A stretch of 64,000 nt of DNA from Cryptosporangium minutisporangium (GCF_039536245.1 NZ_BAAAYN010000041.1:1-64000); one strand, 5' to 3'. Counted from the stretch's first letter, positions 8,557-16,855 are shown. Numbers and translations: made by a program. Notes: generated by a model not told the origin, from the sequence alone.

Positions 8557-9114
8557 CTACGCGCCGACCGCGGAGTCGTCGGCCTCGGCCTCAGACAGAT
8601 CGAGGGACGACGCGGCGGCGACGCCCTCCAGGTAGCCGCGGGCGCGCTGGGCCCGCGGGTATCGGTCGACCTGCTCCCAGAAGTCCGGGCCGTGGCCGGG
8701 GATTTGCAGGTGCACTAGCTCGTGCACCAGGACGTAGTCGATCACCCAGTCGGGCATTCCCCGTAGCCGCGACGACAGCCGGATCGTGCCCTCCGCCGGC
8801 GTGCACGAGCCCCAGCGGCCGCGTTGATTACTGACCCAGCGGACGCTCACCGGCCGGACGTCGTCGCCGAGGTAGCTCTGGGCGAGCCGGAGAGCACGCG
8901 CCTCCAGCTCGGCGTCGCCGCGCGGGCGTCGGGAACGACGGTCACGCGCATCGAGGCGCGCGAGCATCTTCTTCACCCACTCGCGCTCCTCCACGGCGCT
9001 GAAGCGCGCGGGGATCAGCACGACAACCGTGTCACCATCGCGGTAGGCCGCGACCGTGCGGCGCCGGCGCGCGCTGCGCCGGACCTGCACGGAGATCGGG
9101 CGTCCGGGGTCCAT
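8557..9114 (-). CDS. M48/YgjP-type zinc metallopeptidase (DUF45)
   Basis: A 185-residue soluble SprT/YgjP-like metalloprotease. The zinc site HELVH is in DYVLVHELVHLQIPGHG (around residues 130-146), with the third His in the PGHGPDFW block. The preceding RWGSCTPAEGTIRLS segment is the other hallmark of the family. The N-terminus is basic with a Q-V-R-R-S-x-R-R-R-R-T pattern. It is commonly found near UvrD2 and AdnAB in actinobacteria; the substrate is unknown. There is almost no room for a ribosome site, so translation may be leaderless. Confidence 0.88.
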   Translation of the reverse strand: MDPGRPISVQVRRSARRRRTVAAYRDGDTVVVLIPARFSAVEEREWVKKMLARLDARDRRSRRPRGDAELEARALRLAQSYLGDDVRPVSVRWVSNQRGRWGSCTPAEGTIRLSSRLRGMPDWVIDYVLVHELVHLQIPGHGPDFWEQVDRYPRAQRARGYLEGVAAASSLDLSEAEADDSAVGA

Positions 9115-9280
9115 AGAGGCACGCTAGCCCTCGATCGGCCGCTCCGTCTGCCGTGTCGTGAATCCTGTGGACGAGCCTCATCCACAGGGTGGATGTCCTG
9201 CTCGACGCCCCTCCGGAGCAGGGTGGTCGGAGCAGGTGAATCGCTCCTGGCGTTGACGCAGGGGCGGGTCGCGGCCTAGC

Positions 9281-9936
9281 GTCACAAGAGCCCCTGTGGC
9301 GACCGTCCGCCCCGGCACGTGGGGAAGGTGACGGGACGGGCGCCGTCCAGGGGCCCTTCTGCTGCCCGCAAAGGCGACCGTCCGACTCCGCTCACCGACA
9401 CACGTCGGGGAAAGCGACAGGGACCGGCGCCGTCCAGGGGCCCTTCTGCTGCCCGCAAAGGCGACCGTCCGACTCCGCTCACCGACACACGTCGGGGAAA
9501 GCGACAGGGACCGGCGCCGTCCAGGGGCCCTTCTGCTGCCCGCAAAGGCGACCGTCCGACTCCGCTCACCGACACACGTCGGGGAAAGCGACAGGGACCG
9601 GCGCCGTCCAGGGGCCCTTCTGCTGCCCGCAAAGGCGACCGTCCGACTCCGCTCACCGACACACGTCGGGGAAAGCGACAGGGACCGGCGCCGTCCAGGG
9701 GCCCTTCTGCTGCCCGCAAAGGCGACCGTCCGACTCCGCTCACCGACACACGTCGGGGAAAGCGACAGGGACCGGCGCCGTCCAGGGGCCCTTCTGCTGC
9801 CCGCAAAGGCGACCGTCCGACTCCGCTCACCGACACACGTCGGGGAAAGCGACAGGGACCGGCGCCGCCCAAGGGCCCTTCTGCAGCCCGTTAACGGCGC
9901 GCGCTGCTGCCCGCTACGGCGACCGACGCTTACGCG
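9281..9936. repeat. Tandem array of 87-bp repeats (minisatellite-like)
   Basis: Six consecutive units with exact 87-base period start at 9368, 9455, 9542, 9629, 9716 and 9803. The first five look identical and the sixth carries about three changes near its 3' end. A clearly diverged unit precedes (9281-9367) and a decayed one follows (9890 to about 9936). Each unit contains a small CCGAC/GTCGG hairpin. Because 87 is divisible by three, frames stay open on both strands and mimic genes. No coding evidence. The flanks 9115-9280 and 9937-10079 hold nothing else I can identify apart from the ribosome site of the next gene. Confidence 0.95.
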
Positions 9937-10079
9937 TGAGGCCCTGCGGCGTTTTCCGGCGCGACACGGTGAGGTATCCCGGCGAGCCTCCGGCAAGTTA
10001 TGCCCGTTTTGCCGGATAAGGTCGGGCGACCCGGCGGGCCTGTCACCGTCGGCCGACCCTGTCCAGCCGAGGAGGCACT

Positions 10080-10232
10080 GTGGCCGACACGTACAACGGC
10101 TACTGCGTGAAGTGCAAGGAAAAGCGTGACTTCGAAGGTGAGGTCACGACGAGCGAATCCGGGCGCCGGATGGCGAAGGGCTCCTGCCCGGTATGCGGTA
10201 CCAAGATGAACCGCATCCTCGGCAAGGCCTGA
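10080..10232 (+). CDS. DUF5679-type 50-residue zinc-finger-like protein
   Basis: A 50-residue protein starting GTG at 10080 behind an excellent GAGGAGG (10069-10075). It has two Cys pairs, CVKC (residues 9-12) and CPVCG (36-40), spaced as in a small zinc ribbon, with many Lys residues and a GRRMAKGSCP core as in DUF5679 proteins of actinobacteria. The function is unknown; nucleic-acid or protein binding is an inference. It is followed by its own strong hairpin, so it is probably monocistronic. Confidence 0.85.
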   Translation: MADTYNGYCVKCKEKRDFEGEVTTSESGRRMAKGSCPVCGTKMNRILGKA

Positions 10233-10245
10233 CTTCCCGGTCCCG

Positions 10246-10275
10246 GGTCGGGGCGGCGACGGCGCCGCCCCGACC
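10246..10275 (+). terminator. Terminator after the DUF5679 gene
   Basis: Perfect 13-bp GC-rich stem (10246-10258 with 10263-10275) and an ACGG loop, 14 bases after the stop codon. Confidence 0.75.
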
Positions 10276-10413
10276 GACCGCGCCGGCGGACTCCACCTGG
10301 GGAACACCGGAGCTGGACCCCTGTGGACGACGGGAGCAGGAGGCCGCGCGGAACGGCACGCTCGATGCGAGCCCGTTCCGTCGTCGGCTGATCGCAGCCG
10401 GGAAGGCCCGCGT

Positions 10414-11481
10414 ATGCGTCCGTTATTGCTTCCCGCGCTCCCCCGACTGTGGCGGGACGCCACCACCCTCCAACTCGGCGCCGACCCTGACCGCGCCGTC
10501 GTACTCACCGCGGTCGACGCGGGCGTCGCGTCGTTCCTGACGTCGCTCGACGGCCGCCGCACCCTCCCCGACGTCGTCGCCGCCCCGCCGGCCGGCCTGG
10601 CCCGCACCACCGCCGAGGCGCTGATCACCGCCCTGATCGCACGCGGCGCGGTCGTGGACGCCGACGCGCTGACGCCCCGCGTCGAGCCCGATGCCGACGC
10701 CGCGCTCCCACCGCTCCCGCCCGCGCTGGCGTCCGCCCTGCTCACTCACGGTGCGCACGCGGTCGACCGGATGGCCGCCCGCCGACGGGCCCACGTCCTG
10801 GTCCGGTGCCGCGGTCGAGTGGGACCGGTGGTGGCAGCACTGCTCGCCGCGGGTGGCGTCGGCCGGGTCGTCGTCTCCGGCACCGGTGTGGCGACGCCGG
10901 ACGACGTGACGGTCGGCGGCCTCGGCCCGGACGACATCGGGCGCCCGTACGTGCTGGCGGCGATCGACGCCGCTCGGCGCGCCTCCCCGGCGGTCGACAC
11001 CCGCCCGGGCGGTGGGCCACCGGACTTCGTCGTCCTGGCCGCCGGTCCGCTCCCGCCGCCCGGCGACCAGGTGCGGTGGACGTCCGCGGGCGTACCGCAC
11101 CTGCCGGTCCTGCTGCGGGACGGCGTCGCGATCGTCGGGCCGCTGGTCGTTCCCGGCCGCACCGCCTGCCTGACCTGCGTCGACCAGCACCGTCGCGACC
11201 GCGACCCGGCCTGGCCGGTGCTCGCGGCCCAGCTCGCGACCGACCGTCGGCCGGAGCCCGCGGAAGCGATCGTGGTCAGCACCGCCGCTGCGCTCGCCGC
11301 CGCGGAGGTGACCGGCTACCTGGAGGGGGCGGTCACCAGCGCGGTGGGCGTCTCGCTGGAAGTGGGACCGCCGGGTGTCCCGCTGCGGCACCGATCCTGG
11401 ACGCCGCACCCGCGCTGTGACTGCCTGCACAGCGCCGATGCCGCCACCCCGGACGGCTTCGCGGAGAGCGCGCGACAATAG
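10414..11481 (+). CDS. ThiF-like / TOMM cyclodehydratase-type E1-like protein
   Basis: A 355-residue protein resembling the N-terminal half of azole-forming (TOMM) cyclodehydratases and E1-like ThiF folds. It has an N-terminal winged-helix-like part (about 1-100, with LDGRRTLPDVV), a degenerate Rossmann-like core, and a C-terminal LPVLLRDGVAIVGPLVVPGRTACLTC with the family's CxxC. The usual ATP-binding GxGxxG is poorly preserved. The M. tuberculosis neighbour is Rv3196. It lies four bases before the ABC1 kinase gene, so the two likely form one operon. No precursor peptide or dehydrogenase partner is seen nearby, so peptide modification is not supported; the role is unknown. Confidence 0.78.
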   Translation: MRPLLLPALPRLWRDATTLQLGADPDRAVVLTAVDAGVASFLTSLDGRRTLPDVVAAPPAGLARTTAEALITALIARGAVVDADALTPRVEPDADAALPPLPPALASALLTHGAHAVDRMAARRRAHVLVRCRGRVGPVVAALLAAGGVGRVVVSGTGVATPDDVTVGGLGPDDIGRPYVLAAIDAARRASPAVDTRPGGGPPDFVVLAAGPLPPPGDQVRWTSAGVPHLPVLLRDGVAIVGPLVVPGRTACLTCVDQHRRDRDPAWPVLAAQLATDRRPEPAEAIVVSTAAALAAAEVTGYLEGAVTSAVGVSLEVGPPGVPLRHRSWTPHPRCDCLHSADAATPDGFAESARQ

Positions 11482-11485
11482 AGAG

Positions 11486-12817
11486 GTGACCGACATCCCC
11501 CGGCGGGCGTTCACCCGCACCGCGAAGCTCGCCGCGCTCCCGCTGGGGATGGCCGGACGCGCCACCCTCGGCATCGGCAAACGGCTCGGCGGGGCTCCGG
11601 CCGAAGCCGTCGCCCGTGAAGTCCAGCAGCGGACCGCCGAGCAGCTCTTCAGCGTGCTCGGGCAGCTCAAGGGCGGCGCGATGAAGTTTGGCCAGGCGCT
11701 GAGCATCTTCGAGGCCGCGTTCCCCGAAGAGCTCGCCAAGCCGTACCGGGCCGCACTCACCAAGCTCCAGGAGGCGGCTCCACCGCTGCCTGCCGCGACC
11801 GTGCACGCCGTCCTCGCCGAAGAGCTGGGGCCGGATTGGCGGACGAAGTTCCGCGAGTTCGACGACGTGCCCGCTGCCGCCGCGAGCATCGGGCAGGTGC
11901 ACCGCGCCGTCTGGTCGTCCGGGCGCGAGGTCGCGGTCAAGATCCAGTACCCGGGCGCCGGCCCCGCGCTGCTCGCCGACCTCAACCAGCTCGGACGCGT
12001 GGCCCGGATGTTCACCGTGCTCCAGCCGGGCCTCGACATCAAGCCGCTCGTCGCCGAACTCAAGGACCGCGTCGCCGAGGAGCTGGACTACCACCTGGAG
12101 GCGAAGGCGACCCGGGCGTTCGCGAAGGCTTACCGGGACGACCCGGAGATCGCGGTGCCCCGAGTGCTGGCCGGTACCCCGCGGGTGCTGGTCACCGACT
12201 GGATCCACGGAACACCGCTCTCCGAGGTGATCGCGAACGGTTCGGTGGAGGACCGCAACCGTGCCGGCGAGCTCATGGCGATGCTGCACTTCTCCGCCCC
12301 GGCCCGGAGCAAAATGCTGCACGCCGATCCGCACCCCGGAAACTTCCGGCTCCTGCCCGACGGCCGGCTCGGCGTCCTGGACTTCGGTGCGGTCGCCCGC
12401 CTCCCGGACGGCTTGCCGGAGCCGGTCGGACGCCTGGCGCGGCTGGCGCTGGCCGGTGACGCCCAGGCGGTGCTCGCCGGGCTCCGGGACGAAGGCTTCG
12501 TGAAGCGGGACGCCGACGTGGACGCGGAGGAGCTGCTGGCCTACCTGCGCCCCATGCTCGATCCGCTCGCGGTCGAGGAGTTCCAGTTCTCCCGGGCCTG
12601 GCTGCGGAAGGAGGCCACCCGGCTCGGCGATCCTCGCAGCGCGGCGTACCAGCTGGGACGCCAGCTGAACCTGCCGCCGTCGTACCTACTGATCCACCGG
12701 GTGACGCTCGGCTCGATCGGCGTGCTCTGCCAGCTGGAAGCCAAGGCGCCCTACCGCGGAGTGGTGGAGCGGTGGCAGCCGGGCTTCGTCGAGCCGCTCG
12801 CCGACACGGCCGACTGA
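11486..12817 (+). CDS. ABC1/UbiB-type atypical kinase (AarF family)
   Basis: A 443-residue UbiB-like kinase. It shows the family's KxGQ helix (GGAMKFGQALS, around residues 65-75), the A-rich loop AAASIGQVHRA, the lysine of VAVKIQYPG, HADPHPGNF for the catalytic loop and LDFGAVARLP for the metal-binding DFG. The longer frame upstream has no support; GTG 11486, four bases after the preceding stop, is chosen. The M. tuberculosis counterpart Rv3197 lies beside whiB7 and has been linked to macrolide tolerance; quinone-lipid roles are known for the wider family. ATPase or kinase activity on a small lipid is plausible. Confidence 0.9.
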   Translation: MTDIPRRAFTRTAKLAALPLGMAGRATLGIGKRLGGAPAEAVAREVQQRTAEQLFSVLGQLKGGAMKFGQALSIFEAAFPEELAKPYRAALTKLQEAAPPLPAATVHAVLAEELGPDWRTKFREFDDVPAAAASIGQVHRAVWSSGREVAVKIQYPGAGPALLADLNQLGRVARMFTVLQPGLDIKPLVAELKDRVAEELDYHLEAKATRAFAKAYRDDPEIAVPRVLAGTPRVLVTDWIHGTPLSEVIANGSVEDRNRAGELMAMLHFSAPARSKMLHADPHPGNFRLLPDGRLGVLDFGAVARLPDGLPEPVGRLARLALAGDAQAVLAGLRDEGFVKRDADVDAEELLAYLRPMLDPLAVEEFQFSRAWLRKEATRLGDPRSAAYQLGRQLNLPPSYLLIHRVTLGSIGVLCQLEAKAPYRGVVERWQPGFVEPLADTAD

Positions 12818-12912
12818 GCCGACCACCGCCGACGTCGCCACCGCGGACATCGCCACCGCGGACATCGCCAGCGGCGTCGTCGTCGGTATGGGTGGTGGCC
12901 TGAACGTGGGCC

Positions 12913-12942
12913 AGCCCGCCCCGGCAGGAGCCGGGGCGGGCT
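12913..12942. terminator. Terminator after ABC1 kinase
   Basis: 13-bp perfect stem (12913-12925 with 12930-12942) with an AGGA loop. It can serve the + kinase gene and the - whiB7 operon that converges on it. Just before it (about 12830-12875) a 15-base GC-rich motif is repeated two and a half times. Confidence 0.75.
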
Positions 12943-12963
12943 GTCGCGGTCGTGGTTACTCGC

Positions 12964-13221
12964 TCAGAGGCGGTCCCGCAGTCGGGCAGCCGCTGCGGCG
13001 ACGACGCGGGCCGGCCGGCGGGCACCCAAGTGGGTACGACGCGGCACGGCCTGTTGCATTCGGGATCGGGCCAGAGTTTCGTTCAGAAGTAACATCTCAA
13101 AGCTCCAGGTCGGTTCGTGGTTCATCTCGAAGTTCGGGCTCAGCTCGGGCTTTACGGGGTACTGGACGAGGCGACGACCGGTCGACTGACGGAACCGGTG
13201 CGTAGCGAGGACGCGGCTCAT
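12964..13221 (-). CDS. Small basic protein coupled to whiB7
   Basis: An 85-residue very basic protein starting MSRVLATHRF. Its ATG (13221-13219) overlaps the whiB7 stop codon as TGATG, the classic sign of translational coupling. The frame can be extended upstream inside whiB7, but the overlap makes 13221 the natural start. The middle segment NFEMNHEPTWSFEMLLLNE is amphipathic and less basic, and the C-terminus is Arg/Ala-rich. I do not recognise a family. It should be co-expressed with WhiB7 during antibiotic stress. Confidence 0.65.
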   Translation of the reverse strand: MSRVLATHRFRQSTGRRLVQYPVKPELSPNFEMNHEPTWSFEMLLLNETLARSRMQQAVPRRTHLGARRPARVVAAAAARLRDRL

Positions 13222-13508
13222 CAGGCCGCGACCGTGTTCTTGCGCGGACGACCACGCGGACGCTTCCGTGCGATCACGGCTCCACGCTCGAAGATCTCGC
13301 CGCCCCAAACACCCCACGGCTCGCGCCGCTCGAGCGCGCCCTGCAGGCACGCCTCACGGAGCGGGCACTCCTGGCAGTGGGCCTTCGCCAGCTCCAGGTC
13401 AGCGGGGCTTTCCGCGAACCAGAGCTCAGGGTCCTCCCGCCGGCAGGGCAGCGCCTCGTCCGGGTCGATCACCCCGAAGTCCATCGGGGCCAGATCGATT
13501 GCCGTCAT
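13221..13508 (-). CDS. whiB7: WhiB7, iron-sulfur transcription factor of intrinsic antibiotic resistance
   Basis: A 95-residue WhiB protein. Four cysteines bind a [4Fe-4S] cluster: C22, then C45-x-x-C48 and C54 (CQECPLREAC). GVWGG (66-70) contacts sigma factor, and a C-terminal RGRPRK AT-hook (85-90) is diagnostic of WhiB7 within the family. It works with the housekeeping sigma factor at promoters having an AT-rich patch upstream of the -35. ATG 13508 follows AGAGGAGA with good spacing. The gene lies downstream of uvrD2, as in other actinobacteria, behind a structured leader with its own promoter (see 13591-14151). Confidence 0.95.
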   Translation of the reverse strand: MTAIDLAPMDFGVIDPDEALPCRREDPELWFAESPADLELAKAHCQECPLREACLQGALERREPWGVWGGEIFERGAVIARKRPRGRPRKNTVAA

Positions 13509-13590
13509 GACCGGATCTCCTCTTCCGTCGTGCTGTGTCACTCGGTGGTTGATGCGAGCCGGGCCAGTGGCCCGCCCCGCCGGACGGGGA

Positions 13591-13633
13591 CAAACAAAAA
13601 GGCCGTGGATCCCGGTGAGTGGGATCCACGGCC
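13591..13633 (-). terminator. Rho-independent attenuator in the whiB7 leader
   Basis: On the minus strand a perfect 13-bp stem (13633-13621 with 13613-13601) and a seven-base loop are followed by a T-run (TTTTTGTTTG, 13600-13591). It ends about 80 bases before the whiB7 ATG. Its position inside the leader, with nothing but the upstream frame before it, marks it as an attenuator rather than a gene-end terminator. A second hairpin (13664-13657 with 13653-13646) lies 12 bases upstream, and two copies of CCTCGAGG (13675-13668, 13639-13632) can pair around it; the second copy overlaps the first two bases of the terminator stem. Confidence 0.85.
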
Positions 13634-13654
13634 TCGAGGAGTGCCGCCGGTCTT

Positions 13655-14023
13655 TTAGACCGGCGTACCTCGAGGCGGAGATCCCGCTCGACCGTCGACG
13701 CGCGTGGCGTCGGCGCTCAGCTGGGTCTGGACCTGGGTAGCGAAGGTGCTGCCATTGCCGAGGAACTCGGCCATGGCTGCCTGGAGGGCGGACTTCTCCC
13801 CCGAGACCTGGAACGTGTGCTGCGCGGCGCAGACAACATGCGCGTACGCAGGCGCGCCGGTCGGCGCGATCCGCTTCCGAGCTGCTGCCGACGGGGCGAC
13901 CGTCACGGCTTTGCCGGCCCAGGGGCCATCAGCAATACGCCAGGACGGGGCCACGGACGGCATGCCGAGACGCACCGACGGCACGGCGGCAGCCGACAGC
14001 TCGGAAACCAAGTACTTGATCAC
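13655..14023 (-). CDS. Upstream ORF in the whiB7 leader, 122 residues
   Basis: GTG start at 14023 with GAGGGAGG eight bases upstream (14039-14032) and 122 codons with typical high-GC third positions. The protein begins VIKYLVSELSAAAVP and has no recognisable domain; it looks soluble with one Trp-rich stretch near SWRIADGPWAGK. Its TAA (13657-13655) lies in the loop of a leader hairpin, just ahead of the attenuator. whiB7 leaders are known to carry uORFs, but usually much shorter ones. It may be a real small gene or a regulatory uORF, or both. Confidence 0.6.
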   Translation of the reverse strand: MIKYLVSELSAAAVPSVRLGMPSVAPSWRIADGPWAGKAVTVAPSAAARKRIAPTGAPAYAHVVCAAQHTFQVSGEKSALQAAMAEFLGNGSTFATQVQTQLSADATRVDGRAGSPPRGTPV

Positions 14024-14112
14024 TTCGGCCACCTCCCTCGGTGCGTGCGAGTGTCCAACCGAACCAGAACACACTCGTCCTGGAACGAGCGCCAGTTCCC
14101 CGGCGCAAAGGC

Positions 14113-14151
14113 AGGTTAAGCCCGAGCCGGGTTACGGGCCAACACCTTTTT
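14113..14151 (-). promoter_or_regulatory. whiB7 promoter, WhiB7-autoregulated type
   Basis: Minus strand: AAAAA (14151-14147), four bases, TTGGCC (-35, 14142-14137), 18 bases, TAACCT (-10, 14118-14113). An AT-rich block just upstream of the -35 is the hallmark of WhiB7-activated promoters, including whiB7 itself. Transcription would start near 14106, giving a leader of about 600 bases. No other gene lies in 14024-14287. Confidence 0.6.
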
Positions 14152-14287
14152 CGGCCAGACGTCGACAGGTGTCTGCCACCCGACAGTGCGACGGCGCGTC
14201 GCGGCCGACACGCCGACAAAACCGACACGACCGCCAACGCGGAGTTCAAACCGCGTTGGCCGGTCGTTCATCTCGCTCGTCGAGCGC

Positions 14288-16480
14288 TCAGGCGGAGTCG
14301 ATCGGCGCCACGAGCGACTCCGGATCCGCGCCGCTCACCAGCGCCAGCAACGCACCTCCGTAGAGCGTGAGTTTGCGCGGCCCGACCCCGGGGATCTCGG
14401 CCAGCTGCGCCTCACTGCTCGGCTGCTGCTCCGCGACCGCGGTCAGGGTCGCGTCGGTGAAGACGACGTAGGGAGGCAGCTTCTGCTCCTTGGCCAGCGC
14501 TCCCCGCCACGTCCGCAGCCGTTCGAACAGCTCCTCGTCGTAGTCGGCCGGGCAATTGCTGCAGCGACGCAGCTTGCGGTGCGTCGGGTCGAACAGGGCC
14601 ACGCCGCAGATCCGGCAGGTGGGCAGCGACCGTGCGGTGGACCGCCCGGCGGACTTCGACGCCGGTGCGACGGCAGTGCCGGGGACGCCTGCCGGGAGCG
14701 AGACCGCCGGCAAGAACCGGCACGGGCGCCGACTACCCCGGCCACCCGGCGAGCGGGCCGCCGCCCAGGACAGCCAGAGGTGCACCCGGGCTCGCGTCAC
14801 GCCGACGTAGAGCAGGCGGCGCTCCTCCTCCAACTGCGCGGGTGTCTTCGCGAACGAGATCGGGAGCGTGCCCTCGGCCAGACCGACCAGGAACACCGCG
14901 TCCCACTCCAGGCCCTTCGCCGCGTGCAGCGAGCCGAGCGTCACGCCCTCGACCGTCGGCACGTGCTGCGCCGACGCGCGGGCGGCCAACTCGTCGACGA
15001 AGCGGGGCATGCCGACCGCCGCGTCGGCCGCCGCCGGATCGGCCGCGACCGTCTCCTCCGCGAGCCGGAGCAGGGCCGAGAGCGCCTCCCAGCGTTCCCG
15101 GGCCGCGCCACCGGCGGGCGGCTTGTCCGGACGCCAGTCCAGCCCCGACAGCGCGCCGATCACCGCGTCGACGGTTGTGGTCCCGATGCCGTCGGCGGCG
15201 TCCGCCTCCGCCGCCCTGGTCGCACCGCGGAGCAGCATCATCGCCTCGCGGACCTCGGGACGCTCGAAGAAGCGCTCGCCGCCGCGCACGACATACGGGA
15301 CGCCGACGTCGGCCAGCGCCTGCTCGTACGTCTCGGACTGGGCGTTCGTCCGGAACAGCACCGCGATCTCGGCCGCGGAAACCCCGGAGGCGAGCAGCTC
15401 TTTGCAGCGGGCGGCGACGGCCGCGGCCTCGGCCGGCTCGTCCGGGTAGTGCGAGACCCGCGGTTTCGGGCCGGGCGCCCGCTGGCCGACGAGTTGCAGG
15501 CGGACCGACGCCTCGACCCCTCGCCCGGCCGCGATCACGTCGTTGGCGAGTCCGACCACCTGCGGTGTGGACCGGTAGTCGCGCTCCAGCCGGATCACGA
15601 CCGCGCCGCGGTGGCGACGAGGGAAGTCGATCAGGTACTGGGCGCTGGCCCCGGTGAACGAGTAGATCGTCTGGCTGGCGTCGCCGACCACCGTGAGGTC
15701 GTCGCGCCCGCCGCACCAGGCCTCCAGCAGCCGCTGCTGGAGCGGGTTGACGTCTTGGTACTCGTCCACGACGAAGTGCCGGTACTGGGCACGGATCTGG
15801 TCGGCGACGTCGCGGTGGTCCTCGATCGCCCAGACCGTCGCCCGCAACAGGTCCTCGAAGTCGATGACGCCCATCCGGCGCTTCAGCCGCTCGTAGCCGG
15901 CGAACACCACGGCCACCTGGTCCGGCGGCAGCGGCGTCTCCCGGGACGCCTCGGCGGCGGCCGTGACGTATCCGTCCGGCTCCACCAGCGCCGACTTGGC
16001 CCATTCGATCTCGGACGTGAGGTCGCGGACGCCGGTGCGGTCGAGCTTCACCTGCTCGCGCGCCGCCGCCTGGCCGACCACCCGGGCCTTGGTCTCCAGC
16101 AGTTCCGGCATCGCCCGGCCCTCGAAGACCCGCGGCGCGAAGTACCGGAGCTGTCGCAGGGCCGCGGCGTGGAACGTGCGCGCCTGCACTCCCGCGACGC
16201 CGAGCGCCCGCAGCCGACCGCGCATCTCCCCGGCGGCCCGTGCGGTGAAGGTCACCGCCAGTACGTGGTTGGGGGCGGTTGCCTGGGTAAGCACCCCGTG
16301 GGCGATGCGGTGCGTGATCGCCCTCGTCTTTCCGGTACCGGCGCCGGCCAGGATGCAGACCGGGCCGCGTGGCGCCAGGACGGCCGCCCGCTGCTCGTCG
16401 TCCAGACCGGCCAGCACCGCGTCGGGATCTGCGAGGCGGCTGGGAGGGGTGTCGACGGACGCGGCGGGGGTGACGGTCAC
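14288..16480 (-). CDS. uvrD2: ATP-dependent DNA helicase UvrD2
   Basis: A 730-residue superfamily 1A helicase. Motif I is AGAGTGKTRAI (about 46-56), motif II DEYQDVNPLQQ, and motif III VGDASQTIYSFTGA; the C-terminal helicase half ends near LYVGVTRARVHLWLSWA. A four-Cys zinc patch follows (CRICG...CSNCPADY) and then an HRDC domain (last about 75 residues, with EIPGVGPRKLTLYG). This layout is that of mycobacterial UvrD2, a 3'-5' helicase in which the tetracysteine motif matters for unwinding. It acts in DNA repair or replication-associated unwinding. Divergent from mycoredoxin. Confidence 0.95.
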   Translation of the reverse strand: MTVTPAASVDTPPSRLADPDAVLAGLDDEQRAAVLAPRGPVCILAGAGTGKTRAITHRIAHGVLTQATAPNHVLAVTFTARAAGEMRGRLRALGVAGVQARTFHAAALRQLRYFAPRVFEGRAMPELLETKARVVGQAAAREQVKLDRTGVRDLTSEIEWAKSALVEPDGYVTAAAEASRETPLPPDQVAVVFAGYERLKRRMGVIDFEDLLRATVWAIEDHRDVADQIRAQYRHFVVDEYQDVNPLQQRLLEAWCGGRDDLTVVGDASQTIYSFTGASAQYLIDFPRRHRGAVVIRLERDYRSTPQVVGLANDVIAAGRGVEASVRLQLVGQRAPGPKPRVSHYPDEPAEAAAVAARCKELLASGVSAAEIAVLFRTNAQSETYEQALADVGVPYVVRGGERFFERPEVREAMMLLRGATRAAEADAADGIGTTTVDAVIGALSGLDWRPDKPPAGGAARERWEALSALLRLAEETVAADPAAADAAVGMPRFVDELAARASAQHVPTVEGVTLGSLHAAKGLEWDAVFLVGLAEGTLPISFAKTPAQLEEERRLLYVGVTRARVHLWLSWAAARSPGGRGSRRPCRFLPAVSLPAGVPGTAVAPASKSAGRSTARSLPTCRICGVALFDPTHRKLRRCSNCPADYDEELFERLRTWRGALAKEQKLPPYVVFTDATLTAVAEQQPSSEAQLAEIPGVGPRKLTLYGGALLALVSGADPESLVAPIDSA

Positions 16481-16591
16481 TCGTTGATAGTGCCAAACGT
16501 TCGGGCTCGGGAAGGCTCCGTCCCCAGCCGGTGTTACGCCACCGGTGGATCGGCTTCACCAAGTACTGGTCAGCTAGGAAGGATGCGCGGA

Positions 16592-16855
<264 letters not shown>

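Noticed and set aside
8321..8635. 104-codon plus-strand frame with coding-like third positions
   Set aside because: Not recognised; its end runs antisense through the metallopeptidase gene. Kept only as a remark with the promoter feature.
9178..9996. Long repetitive open frames on both strands over the 87-bp array (272, 196 and 191 residues)
   Set aside because: They exist because the repeat period is a multiple of three. No ribosome site, no family resemblance, and equal openness on both strands.
10414..12817. Reading the ThiF-like/ABC1 pair as a RiPP (azole peptide) biosynthetic cluster
   Set aside because: No precursor peptide, YcaO protein or FMN dehydrogenase is nearby.
14186..16590. 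Long plus-strand frame opposite uvrD2 that runs into mycoredoxin
   Set aside because: Shadow of uvrD2. Only the last 87 codons are a real gene with their own start.
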